37,750 nucleotides of DNA from Deltaproteobacteria bacterium (GCA_019308985.1 JAFDHB010000014.1:1-37750), one strand, 5' to 3'; counted from the stretch's first letter, positions 1 to 9,901 are shown. The notes: a model not told the origin generated them from the letters alone. A program made the numbers and translations.

Positions 1-123
1 TTTCTTCCATTATATCCTCCTGCTCAAGCCAATACGCTTGAGACAAAGATCCCCAAGTTTTCCTATTATTCCTCGCTTGCTGAGGACTACATTGTCACGT
101 CAGCCGCCTATAATTCATTTCCT

Positions 124-200
124 CTGAACCTTGAACTTTGAACCCTGAACCTTGAACTTTGAACCCTGAACCTTGAACCTTGAACCTTGAACTTTAAACC
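124..200. repeat. Heptamer tandem repeat (TTGAACC-like), 11 units
   Basis: Eleven consecutive 7-base units of the form YTGAACY (CTGAACC, TTGAACT, TTGAACC), the last decayed to TTAAACC. The first six show a 21-base super-period (CTGAACC-TTGAACT-TTGAACC twice). The array ends 3 bases from the stop of the acyl-CoA ligase gene. A three-unit version lies at 11097–11117. Function is unknown; it is a slippage-prone minisatellite. Confidence 0.9.
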
Positions 201-203
201 TCC

Positions 204-1850
204 TCATCCTTTCAACCTTTCCAGGACTTGCTCTTTCAATGATCTCCTATCCACCTTCTGCCCCTCGGCCAGCTGTGGAAACTTTTCGAATATCTCGAGA
301 CGCTCAGGAAGCTTGTGAACCGCCAGACCCATGTTTCTTAGAAAATCCGTCATCTCCCCCAATTCCATCTTCTCTCCTTCTGCCAGGACAACACAGGCGC
401 AGGCCCTTTCACCCATAACAGTATCCGGGACACCTAATACTACCGCCTGTACGACCTTGGGGTGGGTGCAAAGCAGTTCCTCGATCTCCTTGGGATAGAT
501 ATTCTGCCCTCCCCGTATGATGATCTCCTTTTTGCGGCCTACGAGAACAAGGAACCCGTCCTCGTCAATCTTGGCCAGGTCGCCAGTGTTGTACCATCCC
601 TCTTTACCAAGTGCCCCCCAAGCCGCCAGGGTGGCATCCCTGTCCCCATAATAGCCTGAACTGGTCGACGCCCCCCTGACATATAATTCGCCAACCTGTC
701 CGGGGGGCAGGGAATTGCCATTTTCATCCCCTATCTTTATTTCGTTCCCGGGAAAGGGTCTTCCCAGGGTCTTGATACGTTTTTCAAGGGTATCATTCAC
801 GCCGGACTGGGCGAAGCTATAGGTTTCCTGTGAGCCCCCGGCAACAAGCACCTTGCAACTGAGCTTCTGCTCTATCTCCATGCCGAGAGAGGCGTCAAGG
901 GCCGCCGCCCCGGTCCTGACGATCCTGAGGGGACTCAAGTCGTACTTGCTAAGATCGCATTCTTTGAGAATCCTGACGAGCTGGGTAGGTATCGCTGAAA
1001 GGTAGGTGACCCTTTCTCTCTGGATCAGGTCCAGGGCACCATCAGGCGTAAAGCGCTCAAGAAGGCACATCCTTGCCCCGATCTGAAGACAGGCCCACCA
1101 GTTCTGGAGTCCGGGGCCTCCGGACAGAGGCGCGATATTCCCCATGACCTCTTCACGGGTCAACTCCGCCATCATGACCACCCCCCGGCCGCCGGCCAGG
1201 GAAGAGGCCCCCGTGTGCTCGATACACTTAGGCATCCCCGTCGTCCCGCTGCTCAGGACTATGCTTGAAACCTCGAATGGGCCAAAGGCCCGTTTCTCAA
1301 AATCGGCCTCATGGACTTCACCCTCAATGGGCGTAGTCTCCAAGACCTTGAAGGGGAAGGCTCCCAAGGGGGCCTCCTCCCCGGTCACAAAAAACTGGCG
1401 CAGGTGACCAGGGCCGGAGTCCGCGTTCTTTACCATATCAAGAAAATCCAAGTCTCTGTAACGCTCGGGAGTCAATACGGCAGCAGCCCCAAGGGTCTTA
1501 AAGAGGTGCGCCATTTCCTTTTGACGAAATGTCAGTGGCGCAAGGCAACAAAGGATTCCCGCCCGGTGACATGCCAGGAGCAGAATAATGGATGTGGTGG
1601 AGCTCGGTATCTGGGCGATCAGCGCCTGGTCCCGTTCGATACCTCGTCTCATGAGACCCAGGGCCACCCTATCTACTACGTTATCCAGTTCAGACCAGGT
1701 GAGCCGCCTCTTGGAATCGACAATGGCCTCCTTGTTTGGATATTCCAGGGCATTCTGCCTCAGGACCTGATCAATCCCATCCTTGCTCCACAGCCCCCTG
1801 GCCACGTACTCATCGATCATCTCCTGGGTCAATCTTGTGGGCTTGGCCAT
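204..1850 (-). CDS. AMP-dependent acyl-CoA synthetase/ligase (ANL superfamily)
   Basis: Activates a carboxylic acid with ATP to an acyl-adenylate and transfers it to CoA, presumably in the cytoplasm. The 548 residues carry the ANL core motifs: the phosphate-binding loop LSSGTTGMPK near residue 200, GSQE where most relatives have YGxTE, GWYNTGD, the hinge GRKKEIIIRGGQNIYPKEIE, and a C-terminal AEGQKVDR with the usual catalytic lysine. Overall style is closest to aryl or alicyclic acid ligases (EntE or cyclohexanecarboxylate-CoA ligase type) rather than long-chain FadD, but the substrate cannot be read. The ATG at 1850 has only a weak GGGAG about 12 bases upstream. The heptamer array lies just past the stop. 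The next minus-strand gene upstream is an MFS carrier that could import the acid; that link is inference. Confidence 0.9.
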   Translation of the reverse strand: MAKPTRLTQEMIDEYVARGLWSKDGIDQVLRQNALEYPNKEAIVDSKRRLTWSELDNVVDRVALGLMRRGIERDQALIAQIPSSTTSIILLLACHRAGILCCLAPLTFRQKEMAHLFKTLGAAAVLTPERYRDLDFLDMVKNADSGPGHLRQFFVTGEEAPLGAFPFKVLETTPIEGEVHEADFEKRAFGPFEVSSIVLSSGTTGMPKCIEHTGASSLAGGRGVVMMAELTREEVMGNIAPLSGGPGLQNWWACLQIGARMCLLERFTPDGALDLIQRERVTYLSAIPTQLVRILKECDLSKYDLSPLRIVRTGAAALDASLGMEIEQKLSCKVLVAGGSQETYSFAQSGVNDTLEKRIKTLGRPFPGNEIKIGDENGNSLPPGQVGELYVRGASTSSGYYGDRDATLAAWGALGKEGWYNTGDLAKIDEDGFLVLVGRKKEIIIRGGQNIYPKEIEELLCTHPKVVQAVVLGVPDTVMGERACACVVLAEGEKMELGEMTDFLRNMGLAVHKLPERLEIFEKFPQLAEGQKVDRRSLKEQVLERLKG

Positions 1851-2199
1851 CGACTAACCCATCTCCCTTTGAAGATCCGCATTGTAAGGCCCGAAGATAA
1901 TTCCGCTTTCTGCATGGGCATCCCTTTTCCCTGGTCCCTTTACGTGCAATTTCATGGCCTGAACCAGGTCCCCACGAAAAAAACAGGCAATAAGTCGGTT
2001 TGTCTGACAATCTGCCAGAATTATAAAGACGGCTTGGATGAAGTCAAGGACAATTTAACTCCAAGATCCCCATCAACGGGACGAGATCCCCGCCCGGCGC
2101 ATAAATGGGGCCATTACTGAGGCATTAAATCCTCTCTTTCCAGAATCCTAAGCGGATATTGCTGAGTCTCATTGTTAAGGAGTGGATAGAATCGGTTGA
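1851..2199. other. Intergenic gap, no gene seen
   Basis: About 350 bases between two minus-strand genes. I see no convincing ORF, RNA or strong hairpin. It presumably holds the promoter of the acyl-CoA ligase gene. Confidence 0.5.
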
Positions 2200-3471
2200 C
2201 TAGCCGCCCGCATAATGGCGTTCCTCCCTGATGCCCAGTGTGCAAAACACGGCGATCGCAGCCATGACGGCAGAAATCAGGAAAACCGCCTGGTAACCAC
2301 CGGTTCGATCAAACACCACACCCGCGACATAGGCCCAGAAGCCCCCGCCTACGTGGTGAATAGTAGTTATTACGCCTATGATGGCGCCCAGATTGGCCGT
2401 TCCGTATAGCTTGCCGGACAGGGTTGGTAGCGTGACAGCCGTAACCAGGAAGGTCATGCCGAAAAAGAGGGAGAAGACGTAGAAAGATAGCACGTTTTGA
2501 TATTTCAAGATCATGCTGAACAGCAGGAACCTCAGTATAAAGGTGGCTGCGATGGGCACCTTGTTCCCGATCATGTCGGAAACCGGCCCGACGATCAGTA
2601 TACCTGCCAGGCTCATTAACCCCGCCCATGCCAGCATGTTCCCTCCGGTGGCAGCGGAGACTCCCTGGTCCGTTACAAAGGGGATGAAATGGGTAGTGAT
2701 CATGAAATCCGCGCTGCCACATATGAACATTATGGTAGAGAAAAACCAGAAGGAACGAGTCTTTATCACCATTCCCAGAGAAAGGCCCTCGGTTTCATCA
2801 GGGGATGGCCCTGTATTCTCGCCCACCTTTCTCTGGATATTTTGCCCCGTTCCGTAGGAATTGTATCCCAGCTCTTTGGGATCCCCCCTTATGACCAGCA
2901 AGGTCAAGGTCACATTGACTACCAGCATGATGAATCCGATCAGGAAATGAGACATTCGCCATCCGTACCTGAGCACGAAAAGGGTAAAGAGTGGGACAAG
3001 TGCAAACTGGCCTAAGCAATTACCGGCTAGCGCCAGACTTATGGCAAGACCCCTTCTCCTTTCAAACCACTTCCCTGCGATAGCCGAAAATATGGGCACT
3101 GCCGTACCGCCGAGACCCGCTGCGGAAAAAATCCCGTAAAGTATGATAAACTCCCACAGGTCGTTAATGATGGAAATGCCCATGTACCCAAAGGACAAGA
3201 GGACAGTGGACACGATGATCACCCACTTCGGGCCGTAGCGGTCATAGAATTTCCCTACAAAGCTTACTGCCAGGGCGAAAACCGCAAAATTCAGGAACAC
3301 CGCCAGGGATATGGAGCTTCGGTCCCAGCCGAGGTCCAGGATCATGGGCTTGAACATGATCCCGATGGATACCCTCGCACCCTGGTTGAAAAATAGGATT
3401 ATGGATGAAGCAATAAGGACATACCAGCCGTAAAAAACTTTTGCCTCCCGATTTGATGTCTTTGAATTCAT
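2200..3471 (-). CDS. MFS transporter, monocarboxylate/oxalate-formate antiporter-like
   Basis: A 423-residue polytopic membrane protein of the major facilitator superfamily with about 12 hydrophobic segments in two halves. A motif-A-like FVGKFYDRYGPKW lies between TM2 and TM3, with the looser repeat VGPVSDMIGNKV in the second half. Opening with FYGWYVLIASSIILFFNQG is typical of the oxalate:formate antiporter and monocarboxylate carrier groups, so an organic acid is the likely cargo. This is a family-level inference; no substrate residue can be read. The start ATG at 3471 follows a purine-rich AAAGGGAAAGGG. It is divergent from argG, with the argG promoter about 180 bases away, and points the same way as the acyl-CoA ligase. 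Confidence 0.85.
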   Translation of the reverse strand: MNSKTSNREAKVFYGWYVLIASSIILFFNQGARVSIGIMFKPMILDLGWDRSSISLAVFLNFAVFALAVSFVGKFYDRYGPKWVIIVSTVLLSFGYMGISIINDLWEFIILYGIFSAAGLGGTAVPIFSAIAGKWFERRRGLAISLALAGNCLGQFALVPLFTLFVLRYGWRMSHFLIGFIMLVVNVTLTLLVIRGDPKELGYNSYGTGQNIQRKVGENTGPSPDETEGLSLGMVIKTRSFWFFSTIMFICGSADFMITTHFIPFVTDQGVSAATGGNMLAWAGLMSLAGILIVGPVSDMIGNKVPIAATFILRFLLFSMILKYQNVLSFYVFSLFFGMTFLVTAVTLPTLSGKLYGTANLGAIIGVITTIHHVGGGFWAYVAGVVFDRTGGYQAVFLISAVMAAIAVFCTLGIREERHYAGG

Positions 3472-3651
3472 TCCTGCCCTTTCCCTTTGAGCTAGTTACC
3501 TTCCCTCACCGTGGTGGCACATCCTATTCCGCTGGCCTGAATCCTGTCAAGCAAAAGCAGGGAAACCCTGGATGGGGGTGCCGGGTGTGGACACCGTGGG
3601 CCGGAATATACTGATTGAGGATTGAAAACTGACCAAGAGGAAGAAAAATTG

Positions 3652-3682
3652 TTGACAAAGCATTGGAGTTTTGCAATATACA
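3652..3682 (+). promoter_or_regulatory. Sigma-70 type promoter for the argG leader
   Basis: A perfect -35 box TTGACA at 3652–3657. Two -10 candidates exist: AATATA at 3675–3680 (17-base spacer) or TATACA at 3677–3682 (19-base spacer). Predicted transcript start is about 3688, giving a leader of roughly 185 bases before argG. Confidence 0.7.
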
Positions 3683-3710
3683 GGTCAAATGAATTGAAAA
3701 GGATTCCTTC

Positions 3711-3791
3711 ATGATTTCCTATTCAGCCGAGGACAGACGCCGCAGCCGCCGATGCCCAGTAGGGGCCGGTGGTTTTCTGCGGTGGACCTAG
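3711..3791 (+). CDS. Arginine-rich leader peptide of argG (26 codons)
   Basis: A short ORF, ATG at 3711 to TAG at 3789–3791, preceded by AAGGA (3699–3703) with 7-base spacing. Codons 9–14 are AGA CGC CGC AGC CGC CGA (RRRSRR), so five of six are arginine; another arginine is codon 24. It lies between a promoter and a Rho-independent terminator, directly before an arginine-biosynthesis gene, which is the classic layout of an attenuator leader peptide (as in trp, his and thr leaders). The run would stall a ribosome when charged Arg-tRNA is scarce. It is in a different frame from argG and too short for usual gene callers. Confidence 0.85.
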   Translation: MISYSAEDRRRSRRCPVGAGGFLRWT

Positions 3792-3833
3792 TGCGAACTT
3801 TAAAGATACCCCAAGACAAAAGAAAACCCCGGC
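3740..3833 (+). promoter_or_regulatory. Attenuator arms 1:2 (pause) and 2:3 (antiterminator)
   Basis: Arm 1 (3740–3750, inside the arginine codon run) pairs with arm 2: CCGCAG 3740–3745 with CTGCGG 3777–3782, and CCGCC 3746–3750 with GGTGG 3768–3772. Arm 2 can instead pair with arm 3: GCCGGTGGTTTTCT (3765–3778) is complementary to AGAAAACCCCGGC (3821–3833) over 13 pairs with one bulged base (3770). Arm 3 is also the 5' half of the terminator. Predicted logic: a ribosome stalled on Arg codons covers arm 1, frees arm 2, and the 2:3 helix blocks the terminator. A ribosome running to the stop disturbs arm 2 and the terminator forms. Confidence 0.8.
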
Positions 3834-3849
3834 AAATGCCGGGGTTTTT
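3821..3849 (+). terminator. Rho-independent terminator (attenuator arms 3:4)
   Basis: The stem CCCCGGC (3827–3833) / GCCGGGG (3838–3844) with loop AAAT, extended by AAAA/TTTT pairing and ending in TTTTT (3845–3849). It ends only 25 bases before the argG start codon, so it would stop transcription before argG unless antitermination occurs. Confidence 0.9.
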
Positions 3850-3874
3850 GTTTGCAATGAAGGAGGGGGAAAGC

Positions 3875-5134
3875 ATGGATACAGTCAGGAAAGTGGTTTT
3901 GGCTTACAGTGGTGGCCTGGACACCTCTGTCATCGTTCCCTGGTTGAAGAACAACTACAGGGATTGCCAGGTAATCTGCTTCACGGCGAACGTGGGACAG
4001 GAAGAGGAGCTGAACGGTTTAGAGGAGAAGGCCCTCGCATCAGGGGCGAGCAGGCTTATTATTCAAGACCTTAGGGAAGAATTTCTCAGGGACTACGTAT
4101 TTCCTACAATGCAGGCCGGTGCAGTGTATGAGCGGGATTATCTCCTCGGTACTTCCATGGCCAGGCCGCTGATCGCAAAAAGATTGGTGGAAGTCGCCGA
4201 GTCAGAGCAGGCCGATGCGGTTGCCCACGGCTGCACCGGGAAAGGCAATGACCAGGTACGTTTCGAACTCACCGTAATGGCACTCAATCCCAAGCTCAAG
4301 ATCATCGCCCCGTGGCGCGAGTGGGAGATCCGCAGCCGCAAGGATGCCATCCGCTACGCCGCTCAACACAATATTCCACTGGCCCAGACCGAGAAGGACA
4401 TCTATAGCAGGGATCGCAATATCTTCCATCTCTCCCACGAGGGTGGCCCCCTGGAAGACCCCTGGAACGAGCCCGAAGAAGACATGTACCAGTTGACAAC
4501 AAGTCCTGAAGAAGCCCCTGATGACCCCGAATACATAGAAATTGGTTTTGAACAGGGGAACCCGGTCAGCCTGAATGGAGAAGAGCTGTCTGCCGTAGAA
4601 CTCTTTGAGAGACTCAATACCATTGCCGGGCGTCATGGCATTGGCCGCGTGGACATGGTGGAGAACAGACTGGTGGGGATGAAGAGCCGAGGTGTGTACG
4701 AGACCCCGGCCGGGACCGTGCTCTTCAGGGCCCACCAGGCCCTGGAAAGTATATGCCTGGACAAATACACCATGCACTACAAGGATTTCGTCGCCGTCAA
4801 GTATGCGGAACTTGTTTACAACGGCATGTGGTTCACCCAACTGAGGGAGGCCCTTGATGCATTTGTCAGGGTTACCCAGCGCAATGTCTCAGGCACTGTC
4901 AGGCTGAAACTGTTCAAGGGGAACAGCATCATAGCAGGCCGCAAGAGCCCGTGCAGCCTGTATCGAGAAGATTATGCCTCCTTCGGAGCCGATGATGTGT
5001 ATAACCAGAAGGACGCCCATGGCTTTATACAGCTTTTCGGTCTGCCCTTGAAGGTAGAGGCATTGCTTGCCATAGATGGCGGAGGCGAGAGCGGTTACAG
5101 GCGGCCTGACTACAGCAAGTTCAAGAGAGACTGA
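3875..5134 (+). CDS. argG: Argininosuccinate synthase
   Basis: Joins citrulline and aspartate using ATP to give argininosuccinate, the penultimate step of arginine synthesis, in the cytoplasm. The 419 residues open with the PP-loop ATP site AYSGGLDTS (residues 10–18) and continue through family blocks such as [14 protein letters not shown] and [16 protein letters not shown]. The open frame extends upstream to 3752, but those 41 extra residues would be read through the terminator hairpin. The ATG at 3875 has AGGAGG at 3861–3866 with 8-base spacing and fits the usual family start, so I chose it. It is probably controlled by the arginine leader attenuator described above. A dispersed palindrome begins two bases after the stop. 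carAB follows on the same strand with no clear terminator between, so the attenuator may also affect it. Confidence 0.97.
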   Translation: MDTVRKVVLAYSGGLDTSVIVPWLKNNYRDCQVICFTANVGQEEELNGLEEKALASGASRLIIQDLREEFLRDYVFPTMQAGAVYERDYLLGTSMARPLIAKRLVEVAESEQADAVAHGCTGKGNDQVRFELTVMALNPKLKIIAPWREWEIRSRKDAIRYAAQHNIPLAQTEKDIYSRDRNIFHLSHEGGPLEDPWNEPEEDMYQLTTSPEEAPDDPEYIEIGFEQGNPVSLNGEELSAVELFERLNTIAGRHGIGRVDMVENRLVGMKSRGVYETPAGTVLFRAHQALESICLDKYTMHYKDFVAVKYAELVYNGMWFTQLREALDAFVRVTQRNVSGTVRLKLFKGNSIIAGRKSPCSLYREDYASFGADDVYNQKDAHGFIQLFGLPLKVEALLAIDGGGESGYRRPDYSKFKRD

Positions 5135-5135
5135 A

Positions 5136-5283
5136 CCGATGCTTCCGCAAAGGCCCCATCTGCGGCGTTGCGCTGCATCCTTAGTCACTGCGGCGTACTT
5201 CCATGTACGCCTCGTTCCTAAAGATTTGCGCGCCTTGCACCTGCCTGCCGCAGGCTGGTCTGAGGCCTTTCCAAAAGCATCGG
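5136..5283. repeat. Palindromic dispersed repeat, family 1, copy A
   Basis: A 148-base imperfect palindrome with ends CCGATGCTTCCG and its inverse-like AAAAGCATCGG, and a core GGCGTACttccatGTACGCC. It starts two bases after the argG stop. It matches copy D (32323–32448) in inverse orientation over almost its whole length, with an extra ~23 bases near its right end. No coding capacity is credible. It resembles non-autonomous repeat elements common in Desulfobacterota. Confidence 0.85.
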
Positions 5284-5555
5284 ACCTTTGAGGTTTCTAC
5301 GAGCTGAATTGGATTGATTTTCAGCTGTATTGAGGAGGTTCTTGATTGGAGTTTTTGGCTTCTGAATAGAAATTCGCTTGTCGAGGTGGGCTATTGTTCA
5401 CGCTGGCAACATGGTTGCCTCGTTCTTAATGATGAAGAGAACCGATCATGCCTGTGGTTTTGCTACTTTCACATGACGCTGTGAGACGTTTCAAGGCTCG
5501 TGTGGGATTCCTTGTGCCTTCGCTCTGTCTGGCTAGTATCTAAGGGGGCTTGATT
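5284..5555. other. carA upstream region
   Basis: About 270 bases before carA. I find no arginine-rich leader ORF or Rho-independent terminator here, unlike before argG. GGCAAC-ATG-GTTGCC (5405–5419) is a perfect inverted repeat and, read as TGGCA-N6-TTGC, also has the GG-N10-GC spacing of a sigma-54 promoter. Either reading is weak. Confidence 0.35.
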
Positions 5556-6662
5556 ATGGATGCAAGGTTGATATTGGCGGATGGTTTATGTTTCGAAGGT
5601 TTGTCCCTGGGCGCCATGGGGACTGCTGTCGGCGAAGTCGTCTTTAATACTGCCATGGCAGGCTACCAGGAAATCTTGACGGATCCCTCATACCACTTCC
5701 AATTGGTCACCATGACCTATCCACAGATCGGCAACTACGGCATCAACCCCAAGGACTTTGAATCCCGACGTCCCAATGCTGCGGGGCTAATCATAAGGGA
5801 ATACAGCCCCGTAGTAAGCCACTGGCAGGCCAACAAATCCCTTGACGAGTACCTGAAGTATCACGGCGTGGTGGGCATAAGCGAAATCGACACCAGGGCG
5901 CTCACCAGGCACCTGAGGGACCATGGCGCCCAAATGGGGATGATTACCACCTCGGATGAACCTACGGAAAGGCTCCTCGATCAGTTGCTCAGGGGCAAGA
6001 AACTTGTCGGAAGGGACCTTGTAAGAGAAGTCACCACGCAAGCAGCATACACCTGGCCCTTGGGGCATGAGGAGAGGAAGGAGGGTAGATTACGATTCAA
6101 GGTCGCAGTCTATGACTTCGGGGTCAAATTCTCCATTTTGAGGGCGTTGTACCGCCATGGGTGTGATCTCAAGATTTTACCGGCCGGCACCCCTGCTGAG
6201 GAAGTCCTCGACTTGAACCCGGACGGGATATTCCTTTCCAACGGCCCCGGAGACCCGGAACCGGTTGAATATGCGGTAAGCATTACCAAGGAACTTCTGG
6301 GGAAGAAACCCATCTTCGGCATCTGCCTGGGTCATCAAATATTAGGCCTTGCCCTGGGCGGTCGCACCGCCAAACTCAAATTCGGCCATCATGGGGCTAA
6401 TCACCCGGTCATAAACCTTTCCACCGGGGCCGTGGAGATAACTTCCCAGAACCACGGGTTCATTTTGGACAAGGATAGCCTTCCAGACGCTGATGTTGAG
6501 ATTACCCATATCAACCTAAATGACGGCACCCTTGAAGGCATCAGGCACAGGTCCCTGCCGGCCTTTTCGGTCCAATATCATCCAGAGTCAGCCCCAGGCC
6601 CCCATGACAGTGGCTATCTCTTCGAACTTTTTGTGAAGGATATGGTGGAGTTCAATGCCTAA
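5556..6662 (+). CDS. carA: Carbamoyl-phosphate synthase, small (glutaminase) subunit
   Basis: Hydrolyses glutamine and channels ammonia to CarB for carbamoyl phosphate, which feeds both arginine and pyrimidines. The 368-residue protein has the CarA-specific N-terminal domain ([27 protein letters not shown]) and a class I glutamine amidotransferase domain with Cys257 in FGICLGHQ and the His342–Glu344 pair in VQYHPES. The frame is open from a TTG at 5550, but that codon almost touches the AAGGGGG Shine-Dalgarno (5542–5548). The ATG at 5556 has 7-base spacing and is preferred. The stop overlaps the carB start by 8 bases (ATGCCTAA), implying translational coupling and matched subunit synthesis. 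Confidence 0.97.
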   Translation: MDARLILADGLCFEGLSLGAMGTAVGEVVFNTAMAGYQEILTDPSYHFQLVTMTYPQIGNYGINPKDFESRRPNAAGLIIREYSPVVSHWQANKSLDEYLKYHGVVGISEIDTRALTRHLRDHGAQMGMITTSDEPTERLLDQLLRGKKLVGRDLVREVTTQAAYTWPLGHEERKEGRLRFKVAVYDFGVKFSILRALYRHGCDLKILPAGTPAEEVLDLNPDGIFLSNGPGDPEPVEYAVSITKELLGKKPIFGICLGHQILGLALGGRTAKLKFGHHGANHPVINLSTGAVEITSQNHGFILDKDSLPDADVEITHINLNDGTLEGIRHRSLPAFSVQYHPESAPGPHDSGYLFELFVKDMVEFNA

Positions 6663-9600
6663 GCGAAAAGACATAAAGAGGATCCTGGTTATTGGTTCCG
6701 GTCCGATAGTCATCGGACAGGCTTGTGAATTCGACTACTCGGGCACGCAGGCCTGTACGGCCCTCAAGGAAGAGGGCTTCATAGTGATTCTCGTCAACAG
6801 CAATCCGGCGACCATCATGACAGACCCGGAATTCTCCGACAGGACATACATCGAACCCCTTTACCCGGAAACGGTCGCCAGGGTTATCGAAAACGAAAGG
6901 CCCGATGCTCTGCTGCCTACCCTGGGAGGCCAGACCAGCCTCAACATCGCTGTCGACCTGGCCGAGAGCGGCGTGCTGCAAGAGTATGGTGTCGAGTTGA
7001 TCGGTGCCAAGCTTGAAACCATCAAGATGGCTGAGGATCGTGAACTCTTCCGCAGGGCCATGGAAGAGATAGGCCTGAATGTCCCCCATGGTGGATGTGT
7101 GAAAACGCTTGAGGAAGCGGAGTCACTGTCTGAAAAGGTGGGGTTTCCGTTGATTATCCGTCCTTCCTATACCCTTGGCGGCATAGGGGGGAGCGTGGTC
7201 TACAACAGGGAAGAATTCGCCCCGGCCGTCCGGTTGGGCCTGAACACCAGCCCGATTCACGAGATCTTGCTGGAGCAATCCGTACTGGGCTGGAAGGAAT
7301 ACGAACTTGAGGTGATGCGCGATGGCGCTGACAATTTTGTTATTGTCTGCTCCATTGAAAATTTCGATCCCATGGGAATCCACACCGGCGACAGCATCAC
7401 CGTGGCTCCGGCCCAGACGCTTACGGATGTTGAGTTCCAGGCGATGCGGGATGCCGCCAAAAGGATCGTGACAAAGATCGGAGTTGAGACAGGAGGCGCC
7501 AACATCCAATTCGCCCTCAATCCCGCATCAGGGGAAATGGTGGTCATTGAAATGAACCCCCGTGTTTCCCGGAGCTCGGCCTTGGCCTCCAAGGCGACCG
7601 GGTTCCCCATTGCGAAAATCGCGGCCAAGCTCTCGGTCGGATACCATCTCCACGAGATCCCCAATGATATTACCCGGAAGACACCAGCATGTTTCGAACC
7701 TGCTCTTGACTATGTCGTGGTCAAGATCCCTAGATGGGACTTTGAGAAATTTCCCAATGAAAACAGACAGCTCACCTCTCACATGAAGTCAATAGGCGAG
7801 GCAATGGGAATCGGCAGGACATTCAAGGAGGCATTGAACAAGACCCTCCGTTCCCTCGAAAACGGCTGGTCGGGCTTTCATGGGAACGACTTTGAAGGAT
7901 TGGGCAGGCTGTCCCGCCAGGAACTCATAGACGACCTCCGGCACGGTACCCCGGATAGGATCTTGAAGATTTGGCGGGCAATGGAAATTGGAATGTCCCC
8001 GGCCGAGATAGCCGCCGTTTCCCAAATCGATATCTGGTTTCTAGAGAACCTATACCAGCTCCATGAGTTCGAGAAGGACCTGAAAGGCGAGTTTCAAACC
8101 CGACATACCATTTCGGCGGATAAGCTTCGCAGGGCCAAGAAATACGGGTTTTCAGACAAGCATATCGCCCTCCTGACCGGGAAGAGCGAGACCGAAGTGC
8201 GCAGGATAAGAAAGTCCCATGGCATTATGCCATCTTATAAGGTAGTGGACACCTGTGCTGCTGAATTCGTCTCATATACCCCCTACTACTATTCCACCTA
8301 TGATCCTGAAAACGAGTCAAGGCCATCGGCGAAGAAAAAGGTCATTATCCTGGGCGGAGGGCCGAACCGCATAGGCCAGGGGATTGAATTCGATTATTGC
8401 TGTGTCCACGGCATCCTCGCCTTAAAGGAACTGGGCATTGAAGCGATCATGATCAACTGCAACCCCGAGACAGTGAGCACGGACTACGATGTGGCCGACA
8501 AGCTCTATTTCGAACCCCTCACCTATGAGGACGTATTGAACGTCATTGAACTGGAAAAACCCGACGGGGTCATTGTCCAGTTCGGGGGCCAGACTCCCTT
8601 GAAGCTGGCACTGGATCTGGAGAAGGCGGGCGTGCCGATCTGGGGCACATCCCCTGATTCCATTGATCTGGCCGAGGACCGTGATCGCTTCGGCGCGCTC
8701 CTTGACTCCCTTGATATCCCTCACCCGCAGTACGGAACTGTCACCGACCCCGAAGAAGCAATCAAGGTCGGAGAAAGAATCGGTTTCCCCCTCATGGTAA
8801 GACCTTCATACGTACTGGGCGGGCGGGCCATGGAAATAGTGTACGATACGGATTCCCTCAGGCAATACATGGAGAATGCCGTCATGGCGTCTGAGAAACA
8901 CCCCGTGCTTCTGGACCGGTTTCTCGAAGATGCCTTTGAATTCGACGTCGATGCCATATCAGACGGAGAGCGGACGGAAATATGCGGGCTCATCCAGCAT
9001 ATCGAGGAGGCCGGGGTACATTCCGGAGACAGCATGGCCGTATTGCCTCCTTTTCTCCTCAGCCGCGATCAGTACGAGGATATAAGAGAGTATACCTCTG
9101 TCCTCGCCAAGGCCTTGAAGGTGAAGGGGCTCATAAACATACAGTTCGCGATCATGTTTGACACGCTCTTTGTGCTGGAGGTAAACCCCAGGGCATCCCG
9201 CACGGTCCCCTTTGTCAGCAAGGCCACCGGGATTCCCATGGCCAAGCTGGCGGTTCAGGTAATGGCGGGCAAGGCCCTGGACCGGTTAAACGTGAATCTC
9301 CATGACCAACCATCATATGTCGCGGTCAAGGAGTCCGTTTTCCCCTTTGAACGCTTCCATAATACGGACATCTTCCTGCGGCCTGAAATGAGATCCACCG
9401 GAGAGGTCATGGGGATCGCCCCCACCTTTGGGGAGGCAGTGCTCAAGGCATTCCAGGCAACCGGAACCACGATCCCCGAAAATGGAACGGTGTTCATAAG
9501 CGTCAATGACAACGACAAGGCCCGAGCGGTGCCGATAGCGCAAGGACTGAGGAAGCTCGGGTATCAACTGACCGCTACCAAGGGCACGGCGGAATACATG

Positions 9601-9879
9601 AACAAGCTGGGCATAGGGGTAAGGACCGTCTTGAAACTCAGGGAAGGAAGGCCCAATGTTGTGGACGAGATCAAAAACGGGAACATCGACCTCATAATCA
9701 ACACCCCCCTGGGGGAGCGCTCCAGGGAGGATGAATATGCAATAGGCTGGACAGCCATCAAGTCCCGCGTGCCCTTTATCACGACCCTGTCTGCGGCAGA
9801 GGCCATTGTGAGAGGCCTTAGGGCCAAGAAAAAGGGGCCTTTTACCTACAGGTGTCTACAGGAATACTACAGGATCTAG
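6655..9879 (+). CDS. carB: Carbamoyl-phosphate synthase, large (synthetase) subunit
   Basis: Makes carbamoyl phosphate from bicarbonate, two ATP and ammonia supplied by CarA. At 1074 residues it is the full family length and shows the internal duplication of CarB. Each half starts with a nucleotide-fold motif ([40 protein letters not shown]) and has an ATP-grasp domain ([28 protein letters not shown]). An oligomerisation segment lies between, and the last ~130 residues form the MGS-like allosteric domain ([15 protein letters not shown]), where UMP or ornithine acts in studied enzymes. It overlaps carA by 8 bases. It converges on the minus-strand crotonase gene, whose stop is only 22 bases away, and I see no strong hairpin in that gap. 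Confidence 0.98.
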   Translation: MPKRKDIKRILVIGSGPIVIGQACEFDYSGTQACTALKEEGFIVILVNSNPATIMTDPEFSDRTYIEPLYPETVARVIENERPDALLPTLGGQTSLNIAVDLAESGVLQEYGVELIGAKLETIKMAEDRELFRRAMEEIGLNVPHGGCVKTLEEAESLSEKVGFPLIIRPSYTLGGIGGSVVYNREEFAPAVRLGLNTSPIHEILLEQSVLGWKEYELEVMRDGADNFVIVCSIENFDPMGIHTGDSITVAPAQTLTDVEFQAMRDAAKRIVTKIGVETGGANIQFALNPASGEMVVIEMNPRVSRSSALASKATGFPIAKIAAKLSVGYHLHEIPNDITRKTPACFEPALDYVVVKIPRWDFEKFPNENRQLTSHMKSIGEAMGIGRTFKEALNKTLRSLENGWSGFHGNDFEGLGRLSRQELIDDLRHGTPDRILKIWRAMEIGMSPAEIAAVSQIDIWFLENLYQLHEFEKDLKGEFQTRHTISADKLRRAKKYGFSDKHIALLTGKSETEVRRIRKSHGIMPSYKVVDTCAAEFVSYTPYYYSTYDPENESRPSAKKKVIILGGGPNRIGQGIEFDYCCVHGILALKELGIEAIMINCNPETVSTDYDVADKLYFEPLTYEDVLNVIELEKPDGVIVQFGGQTPLKLALDLEKAGVPIWGTSPDSIDLAEDRDRFGALLDSLDIPHPQYGTVTDPEEAIKVGERIGFPLMVRPSYVLGGRAMEIVYDTDSLRQYMENAVMASEKHPVLLDRFLEDAFEFDVDAISDGERTEICGLIQHIEEAGVHSGDSMAVLPPFLLSRDQYEDIREYTSVLAKALKVKGLINIQFAIMFDTLFVLEVNPRASRTVPFVSKATGIPMAKLAVQVMAGKALDRLNVNLHDQPSYVAVKESVFPFERFHNTDIFLRPEMRSTGEVMGIAPTFGEAVLKAFQATGTTIPENGTVFISVNDNDKARAVPIAQGLRKLGYQLTATKGTAEYMNKLGIGVRTVLKLREGRPNVVDEIKNGNIDLIINTPLGERSREDEYAIGWTAIKSRVPFITTLSAAEAIVRGLRAKKKGPFTYRCLQEYYRI

Positions 9880-9901
9880 ATCTCCCCCGGCGCTCCTTCT
9901 C

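Noticed and set aside
124..200. CRISPR array
   Set aside because: Units are 7 bases with no spacers; a simple tandem repeat. No cas genes in the window.
1311..2120. 269-codon plus-strand frame opposite the acyl-CoA ligase
   Set aside because: Overlaps a clear gene antisense; no recognisable sequence.
3781..3794. T-box-like GGTGGACC before argG
   Set aside because: It only loosely matches the T-box core and no specifier loop was found. The sequence is explained by the leader ORF and attenuator arms.
3752..3874. N-terminal extension of argG (41 residues)
   Set aside because: It would be translated through the terminator hairpin, lacks a Shine-Dalgarno, and the family starts at the ATG at 3875 with a strong AGGAGG.
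4202..4840. 212-codon frame opposite argG
   Set aside because: Antisense shadow of a highly conserved gene.
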